DNA of 64,000 bases from Leptasterias polaris. Taxonomy: Eukaryota; Echinodermata; Asteroidea; Forcipulatida; Asteriidae. The notes beneath the pieces were generated by a model. The model searched no databases, was not told the origin of the DNA, and was given only the letters and a program-made list of their open reading frames with translations. Shown in pieces: positions 49,770-61,753 of the stretch. The stretch spans positions 6,245,501 through 6,309,500 of the forward strand of contig JAZGTN010000025.1 of NCBI GenBank assembly GCA_037783415.1. Direction: 5' to 3'. The position numbers and the translations under genes were made by a program. Each line of letters starts with the position of its first letter. Within the stretch, counting starts at the first letter, position 1.

Positions 49770-50911
49770 AGCTTTGCCATCTACAACTGCAGCAACAACA
49801 GAGGAAGTAACCACAACAGTTGTGACAACTTCTCCTGAGGCAACACCACAGAGATAAACCACTGTGCAGAAAACTTCATGTAAGTACAATACAATGATCT
49901 TTTGAAACTTTACTCTGGATGTCTCAGACAACTTGCTGATTGTTTTCATTTGATTTGTTCTTCTTAATTATGTGCTTTTGTTTGATTTTATGCAGGGCCA
50001 CCCACAACATCAGTTACAACTGCTGGACCAACGACTACACAAGCATCACTACAGTATCGGTACCGTCAACTACAGCTGCATCTACAACCTCAGTTGTACC
50101 TACAACAACTGAAGTGGTCACAACAACTATAGTGCTGTTTCGACCATCACTCCTACAGGAACAACCTCTGAGGAGACGACTGTTGTGACTACCACCAGCC
50201 CAGTGTCAACTACCACTGGTAACATTTCATTTCAAAGTCTTGTTTGACTTCAAACTTATTGTTTGCATTTCTGTGTGAAGTTAAGATAATGAAAATTGGT
50301 CATCGTTTCTTCAGAAAAAAATTTGTAGTTTTTTACACTAAAAACTTGTCAAGAAACCTTTCGTTATCCAGTAACTTCCTTCACAGGACAACCGACAAGT
50401 ACTGAAGTTTCAACCTCTCGTGTAACAACCACCGCAGCTGGAACATCTACTGCCGGTCCAACTTCAACTGAACAAACCACTACAACAGTTGCGACAACTT
50501 CTCCTGAGGCAACCACCACAGAGATAACCACTGTGGAGACAACTTCAGGTAACTACGGGAAGAATGATTTTGAACATTATTTTGAAACCTTACTCTGGGT
50601 GTTTCAAACAAATGTTGATGATTTCCATTTGATTTGTTCTCCTTAATTGTGTGTTTGTGTTTGATTTTATGCAGGGCCACCCACAACATCAGTTACAACT
50701 GCTGGACCAACGACTACACAAGCATCAACAACTACGACTAATGTCACTACAGTATCGGTACCGTCAACTACAGCTGCATCTACAACCTCAGTTGTACCTA
50801 CAACAACTGAAGTGGTCACAACAACCACAACCATTGTAACCACCACTCCTACAGGAACAACCTCTGAGAAGACAACTGTTGTTACGACTAGTCCACAGTC
50901 GACAACTACAG
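49770..50911 (+). repeat. Tandem duplication of a two-exon PTS block, period about 679 bp
   Basis: Exon 49996-50219 and exon 50675-50911 share GGCCACCCACAACATCAGTT, ACAACTGCTGGACCAACGAC and GTACCGTCAACTACAGCTGC, and their preceding introns share TTTGATTTTATGCAG. The upstream PTS exon is also duplicated (ACTTCTCCTGAGGCAAC at about 49830 and 50499). The right copy is intact; the left copy has the deletion and the lost base. Confidence 0.85.
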
Positions 50912-51301
50912 GTATTTTTTTGCATCCTGACAACTAAGTCGCTTTTTCTAAAAAAAATACACTTTAAAATGTGTGCTTGTTTTTTCTTTTCTTTTTCATA
51001 AATTGAACTGTTACTTTTGTTTGCGCCGTGATTTTGTTCGACTACTAAGAGCTTGTTGATATTCCTGTTGTTATTATATATTTTTTGTCCAATAATAATT
51101 TGTACAAATTCTGTCAGGTGTTGTGTTTTTTCATTCATGACCCCCAAAATGTGCTTTGTTAAATACAATTTTTTCTGGTCTCTTTATTATTTTTGAGTTG
51201 TTTATATTTTTTATTATTTTTTTGTGGAGCAGGATCCTATCCTTCGACCTCCACCATTGTTCCAACCTCTACAATTTTCACACCAAACGCCGCCAAAACA
51301 G

Positions 51302-52807
51302 GTAAGGGTTTTTGTCTGAGTAAACATTTTGAGTTTATCATTAACTTCTCTTTTTGTATAATATCTCTGCAGTGAATGACATTACGCTCTCACCAGGCTT
51401 ACAAAGGTGTGGCGGGCCCGCAAGCATCAGGTAAAAATTAGCAAACCTTGCCATGTTATAACTGTCACTGCCACTCTAAAAATGTTGCCCCCGCTCCTTA
51501 AAAAAATCCAACACATTTTCTGAAAGGTTGAAACAAATTACTTTATACAATTATAATTTAGATATAATGCCTTTTTCAACAAATAAAAGTGATAGATGAT
51601 GATGACTTACTTACAATTTTGTAAAAATTATTGATGAGTTGGACCTTTTCATAAAGACGACACCAGCACAGTATGGTGGCTGGTACTGACTGAATAAATT
51701 CACAATTTAAGAATATGCCCAATTGATGATCATTGCATTATGCTTAAGGCGATAGTTACACACAGATTTGGATTTGATTCGTAGCTTGTTAATGACCTGC
51801 ACATGTGCATTATACACAGTATGGCTTGTGTTGGTGTTCACTAATCCCAAGGTGAGACAGAAAATAGCCCACTTGTTGTGCCATTGTGACTCTTTGTGAG
51901 TAGTGAAATCAGCTGATAGTGTTTCTGACTTACTTATTTCTGACGGAAGTAATAGCGGCTGCTGGCTATTAAGGATATGTTTTGTCTTGTACAAATAAAA
52001 CTAAAAGCAAACTACGCATTTGAGAATTTCCCGCAGAACAATACGGTATTGTGTTAATAGTGTTTTCTCTTTGGTCTAAGTCTCCAGTGAGAACCCAAGA
52101 ACTGTTTGTGACATCAGGCAAACTATTTTGGTCACTGTATCCTCTGAAATGAGTTTCTCTGAAAAATCGAAGAACCCATTCAAATCTACTGCTTCACATT
52201 AGCTTACCAAAACTGTTTTTGTATCAGCTTTGTAGCAACCCCACTCAGAACCTATTACAGTTTAGGTTGAACTATTTCTACCTCCATGGTTAAATGCGGC
52301 ACACCTGAGGATCGGCCCACCTGTACGTAACTTCCAACCTATACTTCAGGAACAATTTTGCTACTTTTCCGTTTAAAATCTTAGATGCTTTGCTAATAAT
52401 TATAATGATGTCACAACACATTGTTTTTTTATGTTGACTATTACTTTTTTCAAGTAGTATTTTAAACTGACGATATTGTGTTATAGCAACTTAAAAACAC
52501 TGTTTAAACCTGAACAGGCTGCTTAGTGCTATCGCTCAGCAATGGGTCACTGTTTTATTGATGGTCAGCATTTATAAGGTATTCTAGTATTTGTAAAGTT
52601 TCACTTATACAAATCCGAAACACCTTTTTTTAACCCCAACTCATTAATTAACAACAATGTTGTCACAATTGATTTTCCCCCATCCTTGGACGAAGTCCTG
52701 GTGGGACGGCTGCTACTGAGTCTGCAGACATTCTGTAATGACATTCTGTAATCTAAAGAAACCCAATTTTGTAATCTAAAGAAACCCAATTTTTGCTTTT
52801 CCTAAAG
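51302..52807 (+). other. Intron-like stretch in the mucin-like locus
   Basis: AT-rich sequence with no conserved exon visible. The only direct repeat seen is a short one near 52750-52795 (TAATCTAAAGAAACCCAATT twice). Confidence 0.4.
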
Positions 52808-52904
52808 GTGCCACTACTGTGACAGCTGCCCCTGACCTACACAACAAGTACAGAAGGTATCATTGTTGATTTAATTAATTCCTGTATTTATTTCTTACCC
52901 TGCA

Positions 52905-53628
52905 TTTTCTGTTACTCTAAAAAGCTCTCTACACACTGCTGAGCTGATTCCCTTTTCTGTTACTCTAAAAAGCTCTCTACACACTGCTGAGCTGATTCCC
53001 TTTTCTGTTACTCTAAAAAGCTCTCTACACACTGCTGAGCTGATTCCCTTTTCTGTTACTCTAAAAAGCTCTCTACACACTGCTGAGCTGATTTCCTTTT
53101 CTGTTACTCTAAAAAGCTCTCTACACACTGCTGAGCTGATTCCCTTTTCTGTTACTCTAAAAAGCTCTCTACACACTGCTGAGCTGATTCCCTTTTCTGT
53201 TACTCTAAAAAGCTCTCTACACACTGCTGAGCTGATTCCCTTTTCTGTTACTCTAAAAAGCTCTCTACACACTGCTGAGCTGATTTCCTTTTCTGTTACT
53301 CTAAAAAGCTCTCTACACACTGCTGAGCTGATTTCCTTTTCTGTTACTCTAAAAAGCTCTCTACACACTGCTGAGCTGATTCCCTTTTCTGTTACTCTAA
53401 AAAGCTCTCTACACACTGCTGAGCTGATTTCCTTTTCTGTTACTCTAAAAAGCTCTCTACACACTGCTGAGCTGATTCCCTTTTCTGTTACTCTAAAAAG
53501 CTCTCTACACACTGCTGAGCTGATTTCCTTTTCTGTTACTCTAAAAAGCTCTCTACACACTGCTGAGCTGATTCCCTTTTCTGTTACTCTAAAAAGCTCT
53601 CTACACACTGCTGAGCTGATTCCCTTTT
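52905..53628. repeat. 48-bp minisatellite, about 15 copies
   Basis: Near-identical units contain CTGTTACTCTAAAAAGCTCT and CTACACACTGCTGAGCTGAT. The only variation seen is TTCCC against TTTCC at one site, scattered irregularly along the array. The minus strand is open throughout because 48 is a multiple of three and encodes a 16-residue repeat beginning CRELFRVTEK with Gly or Glu next. It lies in an intron of the mucin-like locus, on the opposite strand. Confidence 0.95.
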
Positions 53629-53649
53629 CTCACTTAAAGGCAGGGTGAT

Positions 53650-54850
53650 AGATTGGTTTGGTCAGCGTAATGCTGATTTATAGGCACAATTATAAAGACA
53701 AAGAAAATAAAAGTCACATGTGAAAGTTTCAGCTGAATATAGTGTCTACTTGTTGAGATAAACAGCAAAAAACTATCATGGTACCAGCGGATACCGACCA
53801 CAACTCTGGCTGCAGCATTCGCAAACGGACACCAACCTTCTGAAATCTGAAAAACGATTCATTCTCAGATTTAAATGTTTTGGAGTGAAAAATTATCACA
53901 ACCATATTACTTTGAATGGAATCCTTTTCTCAAAATAGTTTATACAATCAACAGCTGAAGTGCTTCTTAACAAGTTGGTTTTCATGGTTAAAGGGACATA
54001 CCGGCTTCGTTGGGCTATTTTGGCTACAAAATAGACTAAAGGTCTTCCAGGAATGGAGAAGAACGTTTACAAAAATAAACCATCAATTTTTGTCGTTTTT
54101 GAGCATTTTTCAAAAAACGAAGGTCACATGGGTTATCCGAACCACTTTTTTGGTTCGGATAACCTTCGTGATCTTCGGAGTTAGTTTTACTTTCAGCCGT
54201 ATAAAAATTAATTACTGCACCGAATTCAACTCTGTTTTGTAACAAGAATTCATGAGTATTTGACACACAAAAATACGTATTCAAATTATGGATACAAGTT
54301 GTAAATAATAAAAAAAAGTCGAACATAAGATTTTATTTCAGAGAGTCCGAGCAACGGAAGCGTGTCTTTACAGTGCACAGCGTGGGGACTACCTACACCT
54401 AACACAGGGGCAGTCGTGTCGCTTGCAAACGGAGTATCTCGGCAGTGCTACAGCGCGATGGAAACCCACTAGCCAAGAGATAGCTGTACCTGGAAGCTCA
54501 TGAACGTGTGGGAGGGGTAGGGAGCCAGACCACCAACTCATTGTCGTTTTTGCGGGTTAGCTAGTCGGTACACCTCGCTGATCGAATCCGTTGTTTCAAA
54601 ATCGCAACATTCCAATGCTCTGTGAACGTTCCTTGACCCGATTTGTACCGAATTTCTTGGTAATTAAATAAGATTTATGTCAATACATAGGAATACCACT
54701 TTTATATTGACGGTACGATTAGTGTAAACAAAATTTGTGACAAACAATTTCCAAAAAACGAGCCCCCGAAAAAAGAAAAAAGAAAAAAGGAGCCCCTAAA
54801 GGAACAGGTGAAAAAGAAACTAAAAATTAAAAAGTTGGAAGAAAAAAAAA
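53650..54850. other. Intron-like stretch, no supported exon
   Basis: Contains a short inverted pair near 54110-54170 (AACGAAGGTCACATGGGTTA followed by TCCGAACCA; TGGTTCGGATAACCTTCGTG), probably a small foldback. No coding homology seen. Confidence 0.45.
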
Positions 54851-54859
54851 CTCACTCGA

Positions 54860-55400
54860 AATTTCTATTGCATTCTCGACACACAAAATTCCAGCAAAAT
54901 CATTTCGTTTCCTCAAAATATTATTTAATTCGATGAAAATATAATTTGTCTCACAAAATATTATTTTTCATTTTGTGAACGCAGTGTGCTTTTCTAGGTA
55001 ACGAAATAGATTATTTCTAGAAAATAGGTTCTCGTTCCCTTGAACACGCTTTCTTTCCCCCGAACTACAGTTAAGTTCCCCAGAAATATGCTTTCGTTCC
55101 CTGAAAATACGCATTCGTTTCCTCGAAATATGATTTTGTTCGCAAGAAATATACTTTTCTTTCGCTCGAAATACGCTTTCTTTCCCTCGAAAGCAGATTT
55201 CGTACCCTAAACAAAGCTTTCAATTCCTCGAAATACGAATTTGAATTTTTTGCCCGAATACTTTCATTTACCCGAAATATGCTTACGCTCCCTAAAAATA
55301 CGCTTTCGTTCTCTCGCAATGAGATTTTGTTCCCCAGAATTCCTCTTTCGTTCCCTCAAGATAGCTTTTGTTCCCTCAAGATAGCTTTAGTTCCCCTGAA
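54860..55400. repeat. Degenerate short tandem array (TTTCGTTCCCTCGAAATA-like)
   Basis: About twenty diverged units of roughly 25-30 bp alternate TTTCGTTCCC with CGAAATA(T/C)GC. The units are imperfectly palindromic (TTTCG...CGAAA). Copy-to-copy divergence is high, so it is an old array. Confidence 0.75.
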
Positions 55401-56320
55401 GTCCAATCACACCAATTTGTTACATTCCTTTGTGAGGGGCGACTTTGAGAGGGGACGAGTTTGTATGTGAGGAGACTTTGTAATTGGCGAGTTTGCTGGG
55501 GGTGAGTTGACTGGTTTCCGTGTCCGTTGTTTATACACACTTCCAGATGGATAACGTGGACTAGATCCTAATGCCTTGTCGTGGTAAAATACTTACATAA
55601 ACAGAGCACCAGTCTACAAACATTGCACAGCATGTATCCCGTAAATTTGACACTTGCAACGGCTGGTAAAGCGTATACGGTGACCTTTGACCGCTTTTGT
55701 TTTTTCGGTCATTTCTCGTTAATAAATTACGTGATATTTTTGTATAAAAAAAATATAAAAACCATCTAGAAATAATTGTCTTTGATTCTACATTACTAAA
55801 TTACGTTAACTGGTAACCGCGGTGTGTCCCTTTAATAATTTTTTGAGTATTCACCAATCTATGATCCTATTGTAATTGCTATGCAAAAAAGTCAACAAGA
55901 ATTCCCGGGAAATCCCTCTTGTGTGAAAGGGACTGAAGAGAAATGAAAGTGGGCTTTAAAAAATTACTTTCTACAGGTGTGTTAGTTTTCAGGATTTTTC
56001 CTGATTTCAGAATTGTAAAAATAAACGAGCGTTGAATGAACTCTGCTTAGGTGCTAGGAGAGGGGGGTGACAAACCCTTGTAGTTATAGCAGCAAGCCGC
56101 TGAATTGCGCCATAATTTACAATCGTTAAAAACATTACAATAAAAAGAGAAACCATTATGAAACGCAAAGAAGAAAGACATGGGATAACAAAAAAGGATC
56201 AAGAATATATGTACAATAAAAAACCAATGGAGAACAATAATAGTTAAACAAGCAATTTAAGTGTTCAACAAATTGGTGAGGTAGGGCAAGGGGCTGTTAC
56301 GAAACCTGTTCGTCTTGCAT

Positions 56321-56760
56321 TTAAAAGAGCCAAACCTGGTTCTGTGACGTAATTGCATTGTCGAGTTGTACTCGGACACAGGGAACCACTCCCGAAAATC
56401 TCACCGAAGTGCTCACCTTCTCTGCAAATTGGCGGCAGATTAGGTCTCTTCGAGACTGGAGCGGGTTCAGTTGAAAAGTGGCCAAAGCATCAGGATATGA
56501 CGTATAATCCTTAGAGAGGATGCAGTGACAGACACGCTTCTGGATCTTCCCGAGGCGGCCCACCTGCCTCTGGGTAAGGCCAGCATTCCAAACGGGGGCT
56601 GCGTAATCAAGCACTGGACGAATAGCCTTTGTATAGGCTACCGTAATAAGAAGCTCTTCAGCGACTAAACCAGCCCCTTTCAACTTCCTCAACATGAACA
56701 ACTTTTTGTTGGCCTTACTTTGATACCCCTTGAATCTGCCATTGTGACAGAGTGATGGCA
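56321..56760 (-). mobile_element. LINE reverse transcriptase C-terminal fragment (CR1/L2-like)
   Basis: The minus strand encodes ANKKLFMLRKLKGAGLVAEE, then LLITVAYTKAIRPVLDYAAP and VWNAGLTQRQVGRLGKIQKR, then CILSKDYTSYPDAL. This is the thumb and post-RT region of LINEs (RPVLEYAAPVWN ... IQKR). The catalytic domain is missing. It lies directly upstream of the cystine-knot exon in the opposite orientation. Confidence 0.85.
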
Positions 56761-56803
56761 ACTTATATTTTTTAAATGTTGAATGACTTTTATTTCTCTG
56801 CAG

Positions 56804-57128
56804 TGGTTGAGACAAAATGCAAGTTTCAGAAAACCTTCAATTTTGTCTATCGGGGATTGCACCTCAACACTGCCGATCAAGCACACAGATTGTGTTGGAC
56901 AGTGCGACTCAAACAGCCACGTGATCACCGGGGTTGGCTCCATCAGCGTCGAGTTCAACTGCGGTTGTTGCACTCCTGCTATTCTACACAAGAACATACG
57001 TTCAGGTGCGCTGTCAAAATGGAACAGAATTTATACATCCATATTATGAGATCAAAGAATGTGCCTGCAATCCTTGTAAATTTGACCCGTTTATGTCTCT
57101 GGTAGTCAATGAGTACAGAGAGGGTTAA
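56804..57128 (+). pseudogene. C-terminal cystine-knot (CTCK) exon, two frameshifts
   Basis: CTCK domains dimerise mucins and von Willebrand factor-like proteins. Cysteine spacing is right only when three frames are combined: VETKCKFQKTFNFV in the first, GDCTSTLPIKHTDCVGQCDS and FNCGCCTPA in the second, and TYVQVRCQNGTEFIHPYYEI and ECACNPC in the third. Each step is +1, so two one-base insertions (or equivalents) are implied, one near 56845-56860 and one near 56970-56990. The exon starts at a phase-1 acceptor (TCTCTGCAG) and ends with TAA. Confidence 0.75.
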
Positions 57129-58545
57129 ACATAGCAGCGTCCGTTTTAACTTTTTACATTCCAACAATTTGTTTACAAAGATTTAATCAACGTCAAACAA
57201 GTTATCATAATTGTCTTTTTATTTATTTTGAGTTAAGCTGGTGATAGTGTATGCTAATGTGGTGGTATTTGTTTGTTTAAAAATTCACCCATTCAGTATC
57301 TCTTGTGGTTTATTACGTGAAGTAACTTGAATTAAAAAACCTGTTATTTTAGAGGTGCCTAGAAAATCTCATTAATTTTGTTTTAAATTCTTTTGTTTTA
57401 GCTCTTTATTAAGTTTGTGTTGTTTTCCCAGGAGAAATGCACTCGTTTTGTGTTTGATGTATTCAAATTGTTGGAATTCAAGGCTGTTAAAACAGAAAAG
57501 GGAAAGCAGTGGAGAGAGTGACCACTAAGCTCACAAAGTTACAGAAGGAGGTAACCAGCTGACATGTCATGTTAATGTTTATAGACCGTATCGAATAATG
57601 ACGTTACCTTTCAAATACCCAGGGGGGGGGGGGGGGGGGGGCGGAAGGGGTGTTGCGCAATCATTTGCGATCGCTGTTTGGGTACACTCCATTTTAAAAA
57701 TAGGTAATGACCATTAAAAAACAAAAAGAAATCCATGTATACCGTTAAAATTCTCTCTTTATCAGCACTGAAAACATAACAGTGTATATCGTAAGAGTAT
57801 TTTCAATTGTTGAGATGCTTAATTTTAAATAAAGTGCGTAAAAATATTATCGAAAATTTTCCGTTGGTTTATTGCAGCGGCTAACGTGTATGAATGGGTC
57901 CAGGTGGGAATTTCGTTACAAATGGTCTCCCCTAAAATTGCTACAAATATCGACATAATGTGAAAAAAATTATCGTTCATCCTCTGATTTTTTTCCATTA
58001 ACGTAATATTTAGGAATAGATCTTTCATTCCTGAAAGTTTAATCAAAATCCCTCGGTACATCCTCTAGATATTTGACGATTTGTAAAAGTGTTTTTGGAG
58101 AGAATGGATCCCGCCAATACTTATTTTGCGTTCAAACGATCTCTGTTGACGGACGGGAACATTTGCCGCAGGTAATTGTAATTCTGAGGCAACATACACA
58201 TCTAAAACAGATATGTTATACATGTCGTTTAGGTTAAATATATGTTGTTTATTAAATAGTTAATTTACTGAAGCAGTTGGCAAGGCAAAAAAAAAATTAC
58301 AAATGTTTTCTGGTGTAAAGATTTTGTGAATTTACAACATTTGAAGATAACAATACCCTCTGATAAAATGGACTCGTCCAGGCAGTCTCTACGGCACGCA
58401 GCGGAGAGCAACCGTAAATTCAAATAGTGTACTGTGCATACACACACATCCGTTTGTACGTGGGGAGCTTCGACCAGTTCACGTCGCGATGGTCGAATGA
58501 GATTATTTTCAACGTAGGTGGCGCGCTGGTGGCGCTACCCCTTCC
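57129..58545. other. Non-coding stretch
   Basis: No conserved coding sequence. Contains a 20-base G run at 57622-57641 and AT-rich sequence. Its right end is the junction with the 4114-bp repeat unit. Confidence 0.5.
57622..57641 (+). repeat. G20 homopolymer
   Basis: Twenty consecutive G residues followed by CGGAAGGGG. Length may be affected by sequencing. Confidence 0.9.
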
Positions 58546-59610
58546 GGGTGCACCACACTAAATAAGCCAGAATTAATGCGCCAAGCTACTTATCATAATT
58601 TGTAAACCCACAACTTATTTTTAATTATAACGTTTTGGGGGTCATGCAATTAATAGATTGTGTAAATATAAAAATCTATCACAACCTGGGGGTTCTGTGC
58701 TTCAACTTTTGAGGAGACTTGATAAATTTAGGCGTTAAAGTTGGCCCTATTTGACCGGGGAAGTGGAGAAGTGCTTCACGAAAACTGGCAGCAAGTCGGT
58801 TTTGGAAAAAAATAAAAAATCGTGTTTTTTTCTTCTGGGGTAGTTAGCAAAAATTCCAAACGGCTGACCTGCCAAAAATTGAAAAGAATTCTGAAGTTTA
58901 GTTGTCCGGAAATATGTCTGATTGGTTTTCAAGAGGCTGAGAGACTTACACGATTTTTTGAGTATTTTTGAATAATTATCATTTAGCATTGGTTCCTATG
59001 GGAGATCATTTAGAGGGGTGCGCCCTATATATACAACATGGTGGCGCCCTTGCAGCCATTTTTGTTGGGATTTAAACATGTCTGCCGTTTGTTTACAATT
59101 GCAGGCGTGACAGAAATGAGTTGTTTGAGACTTCTTTCGTCAGTTATCGCCGTTTTTTTTTATTGTTCGTGAAAACATCACTCCTCTGGCTGCAAACAGT
59201 AATTATAATAAAATATAGATAGCAATAACATTGTCACTTGTTAACAGAATAATTCAACGTTTTCAAAGAGTGGCTTGCTTTTTTTTTAGGCATCCTATTC
59301 CTACACACTTAACAGTATACAGTGTGTAAGACGGGACAAACTACGATCGACGGTACGACTATCGTGTATGACTATTTGATGAGACTGTGATGGTAAGTCA
59401 CTTTCAAGAAAATCATGGGTCAACAGCGGCTGGTTGCTTCCTCAATTAGGAAGAAATAAACATGTTGTAAACATCATCATCATCATACATTACATGGCAT
59501 GGTTGGTATTAACTAATAACTGAACAAGAAGAGTGGGGGAGGTGTAAACATTGCATTATTATGAATGTCAAGTTTCCGGAAAAGTCAAGTGATTCAATTA
59601 GAGTTACACT

Positions 59611-61753
59611 CTATCGGTTTTTCCATTTTGAGAACATTCTGCTGTAATTGTGCTCCTTGTGAATCTTTGGCCCATCATAGTTATACGATGAGTTAGTGTC
59701 CTGTGACTTTGGATTTAGTTGGCCAGGTTGATACAATTTTTTTTTAGCATAGTAAGTGTGATATCGTTCAGCTCGACACTGTGCTCGTCGCTTTTTGTAG
59801 ATCTTTCCCATAACACGTTTTTTGTGATATTGTTGTTTTTTGTCCATTGCATCGAGGGCTTTTGCAGCGGGTGATCCAGCAGTAATGGGGCAATGAGTTG
59901 CCTCACACTTTTTGATAATAGAGTTTGCATGTTGGTTGTTCACCAGATGGATGGCGCTGTGATCTCTTGAAGCTCCGTTCCTTGAAAAGGTTAGTGTTCC
60001 TTTTGGATTTGTCATGGCGTAGGCATGATTCATGGATTCAGACTTCTGGGAACTTGTTCTGTACTTGGTTCTCTCTATCGCTTCGTCTCCTATGCGTTTT
60101 TCCAAAATTGTTTTAAAGATTTCCTCATCTTTAGATGTTAAAATAAATCTGCCGCGGACATAGCGAGAGAGGTATGGGTACTTGTATTTACCGTTGCAAA
60201 CATGAGAATTTTGTTTGCATTTCTCATGGTCTCCCATGTAGCAGTTCGGAATTGCATCAATCGCCTTTGCAGCCAGTCTTTTCATGCTTGCTGTGTCATT
60301 TCCGCATTTAATGGAAATATGGTGTGCCTCAGCCTGTGCTCTGTGACTCACGTCATCAGCAAATCGGTCCTGTACTCTGTTTCGGTCTCTTGCACTGTTC
60401 CCAGGGAACATGTCACTGCTAAAGTTTGCTCGGCTGACTGCCGCACAAAGCGAGCGGTTCAAGTGGGATGGGTCCAGCAGACTTTCCATTTCCTTTCCCG
60501 TTCTTCTTCTCATGACAGAATTCATTCCTTTTGCTAGACAGCCGTCAGCGTCTGTTGTTATTCTATCCACAAGAACTGGTTCCGTGCACTCCAAAAGTTT
60601 AGTCGCACATCGAACACCCCCTTCTCTCTCATCTCCCATATTGAAATGCGCTGGACGAGTAGCTGTGCACTTGTCGCCGTGCTTAGCGGATGTGCATTGT
60701 TGACCGAATGATGATGGTGACATTTCACCACTTTTACAAAGCTTGTTTTCTTGATGGTACATTATAACAAACTTTGAAGTAGTTGCGTTCTCGCACACGG
60801 TGTCTCTTGTCTGTGTTGCAGGAACAAATGGGTTTTTTTTCCTACAGTTGCGCAGGGGATTATTATACTGCCTGTCCATTTCAACTGCAATTGGACTTTC
60901 TCGTTCAAAGCCTTAGAGCTCACGGATGTCTTTCACTAGTTTCCTCTTGTCTGCCATGTCTCTGATATTTTCATTTTTGATAATTTCACCACATTTGTTC
61001 GAAATTTTTTGCAGCCCACTAGTGGATGGTACAGCTGTGTCCATTGATGTCAAGAGCCTCCTCGCACCTGCGGTTGCAATGCCAGTGTTCTGCAGGCCAA
61101 CTTGGAAAGACATGTTTGGGGTTGCAGTGCGTCGTCCCCGCTTCCTACCCTCGTTAGCTATCTCACTGTAAAGTTTTGTCTTTTGTGTTTTAAAACCACA
61201 CTTTTTGCAGGACATTACCTCTGAGACGGCTAAACCTCTACGCTCTTCTGCCTCAGCCAATAGTTTAGGTTGACCATCACACTTAGGATGTGTTTGTTGA
61301 TGATCAAGTACAGCTTGTGCACCCAGCTCTAGAGCTGAGTTGATGTCTACAAAACGATAACCTCCTCCTTGGTGATCAGTTCCTCTCTTGGGCAGTGGCT
61401 GGCCACATTTGTTGGCTATTGGGATCACTCCCTTGAGCTGGATCTTTGTCAACTGGAGCCATTTCTACAACTTTTGGGCGAAGGAGCATCACATTTCTGC
61501 GGTTGTCTTGTTCCATCTGTGCTGCAATGTGGCAGAAATCTCCTCGCTCTGTATTTGGGGCGGCTAAACTCAACTGCTGATGGGTTGGCCTGACATACCG
61601 TGGTGTAGGTATACTTTGAGTTTCACTGCCTTTGTCTTGTAGTGAATTAAATTTATTTTTCGGCTTGAACCAAGTTTTTTGCATCTTGAAAATGCCGCGT
61701 CTAGCTCTACCCATTTTTATGGCAATGGATTTGTTACAAACATTGAATGGCAT
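59611..61753 (-). pseudogene. Mutator-like transposase, interrupted by a frameshift and a stop
   Basis: Three open segments on the minus strand: 61376-61753, 60913-61452 and 59611-60879. The first two overlap in different frames around PVDK / KIQLKGVIPIANKCGQPLP, a one-base shift. The second and third are in the same frame, separated by one TAA after KDIREL. Segment two has GGGYRFVDI, then a CKKCGF zinc-type pair and a Gly-rich helix region (NTGIATAGARRLL). Segment three has MDRQYNNPLRNCRKKNPF, then VPATQ, VCEN, NKLCKSG, SMKRLAAKAIDAIPNCYMGD and HEKCKQ. This order matches the metazoan proteins carrying the Pfam Mutator-like transposase domain (PF20700, from memory). The basic tail is Lys/Arg-rich. 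As it stands it cannot make a full-length protein. Confidence 0.72.

Larger units (their letters stand above)
48394..57128 (+). pseudogene. Mucin/hemolectin-like locus, probably decayed
   Basis: Secreted mucins and hemolectins join Pro/Thr/Ser-rich stretches to discoidin and C-terminal cystine-knot domains. Exon-like blocks here keep phase-1 boundaries: about 48460-48588 (PTS), 48863-49240 (domain ending EYRVKFYGCGG, discoidin-like), about 49771-49873 (PTS), 49996-50219 (PTS), 50387-50548 (PTS), 50675-50911 (PTS), 51233-51301 (PTS), about 52808-52854 and 56804-57128 (cystine knot). The blocks 50387-51301 are intact. Others carry lesions: a shifted segment with TGA at 49036, a lost C giving a stop near 49855, a 19-bp deletion near 50032 giving an in-frame TAG, and two shifts in the cystine-knot exon. 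No signal peptide exon or VWD domain was found. Neighbouring genes have no such breaks, so decay is favoured over assembly error, but this is not proven. Confidence 0.65.

Noticed and set aside
52905..53608. 237-codon repetitive protein on the minus strand
   Set aside because: Open only because the repeat unit is 48 bp; no start, splice or homology evidence. Kept as a repeat.
58747..58989. 80-codon minus frame present twice (also 62861-63103)
   Set aside because: Its repetition only reflects the 4114-bp duplication; no protein motif or start context supports it.
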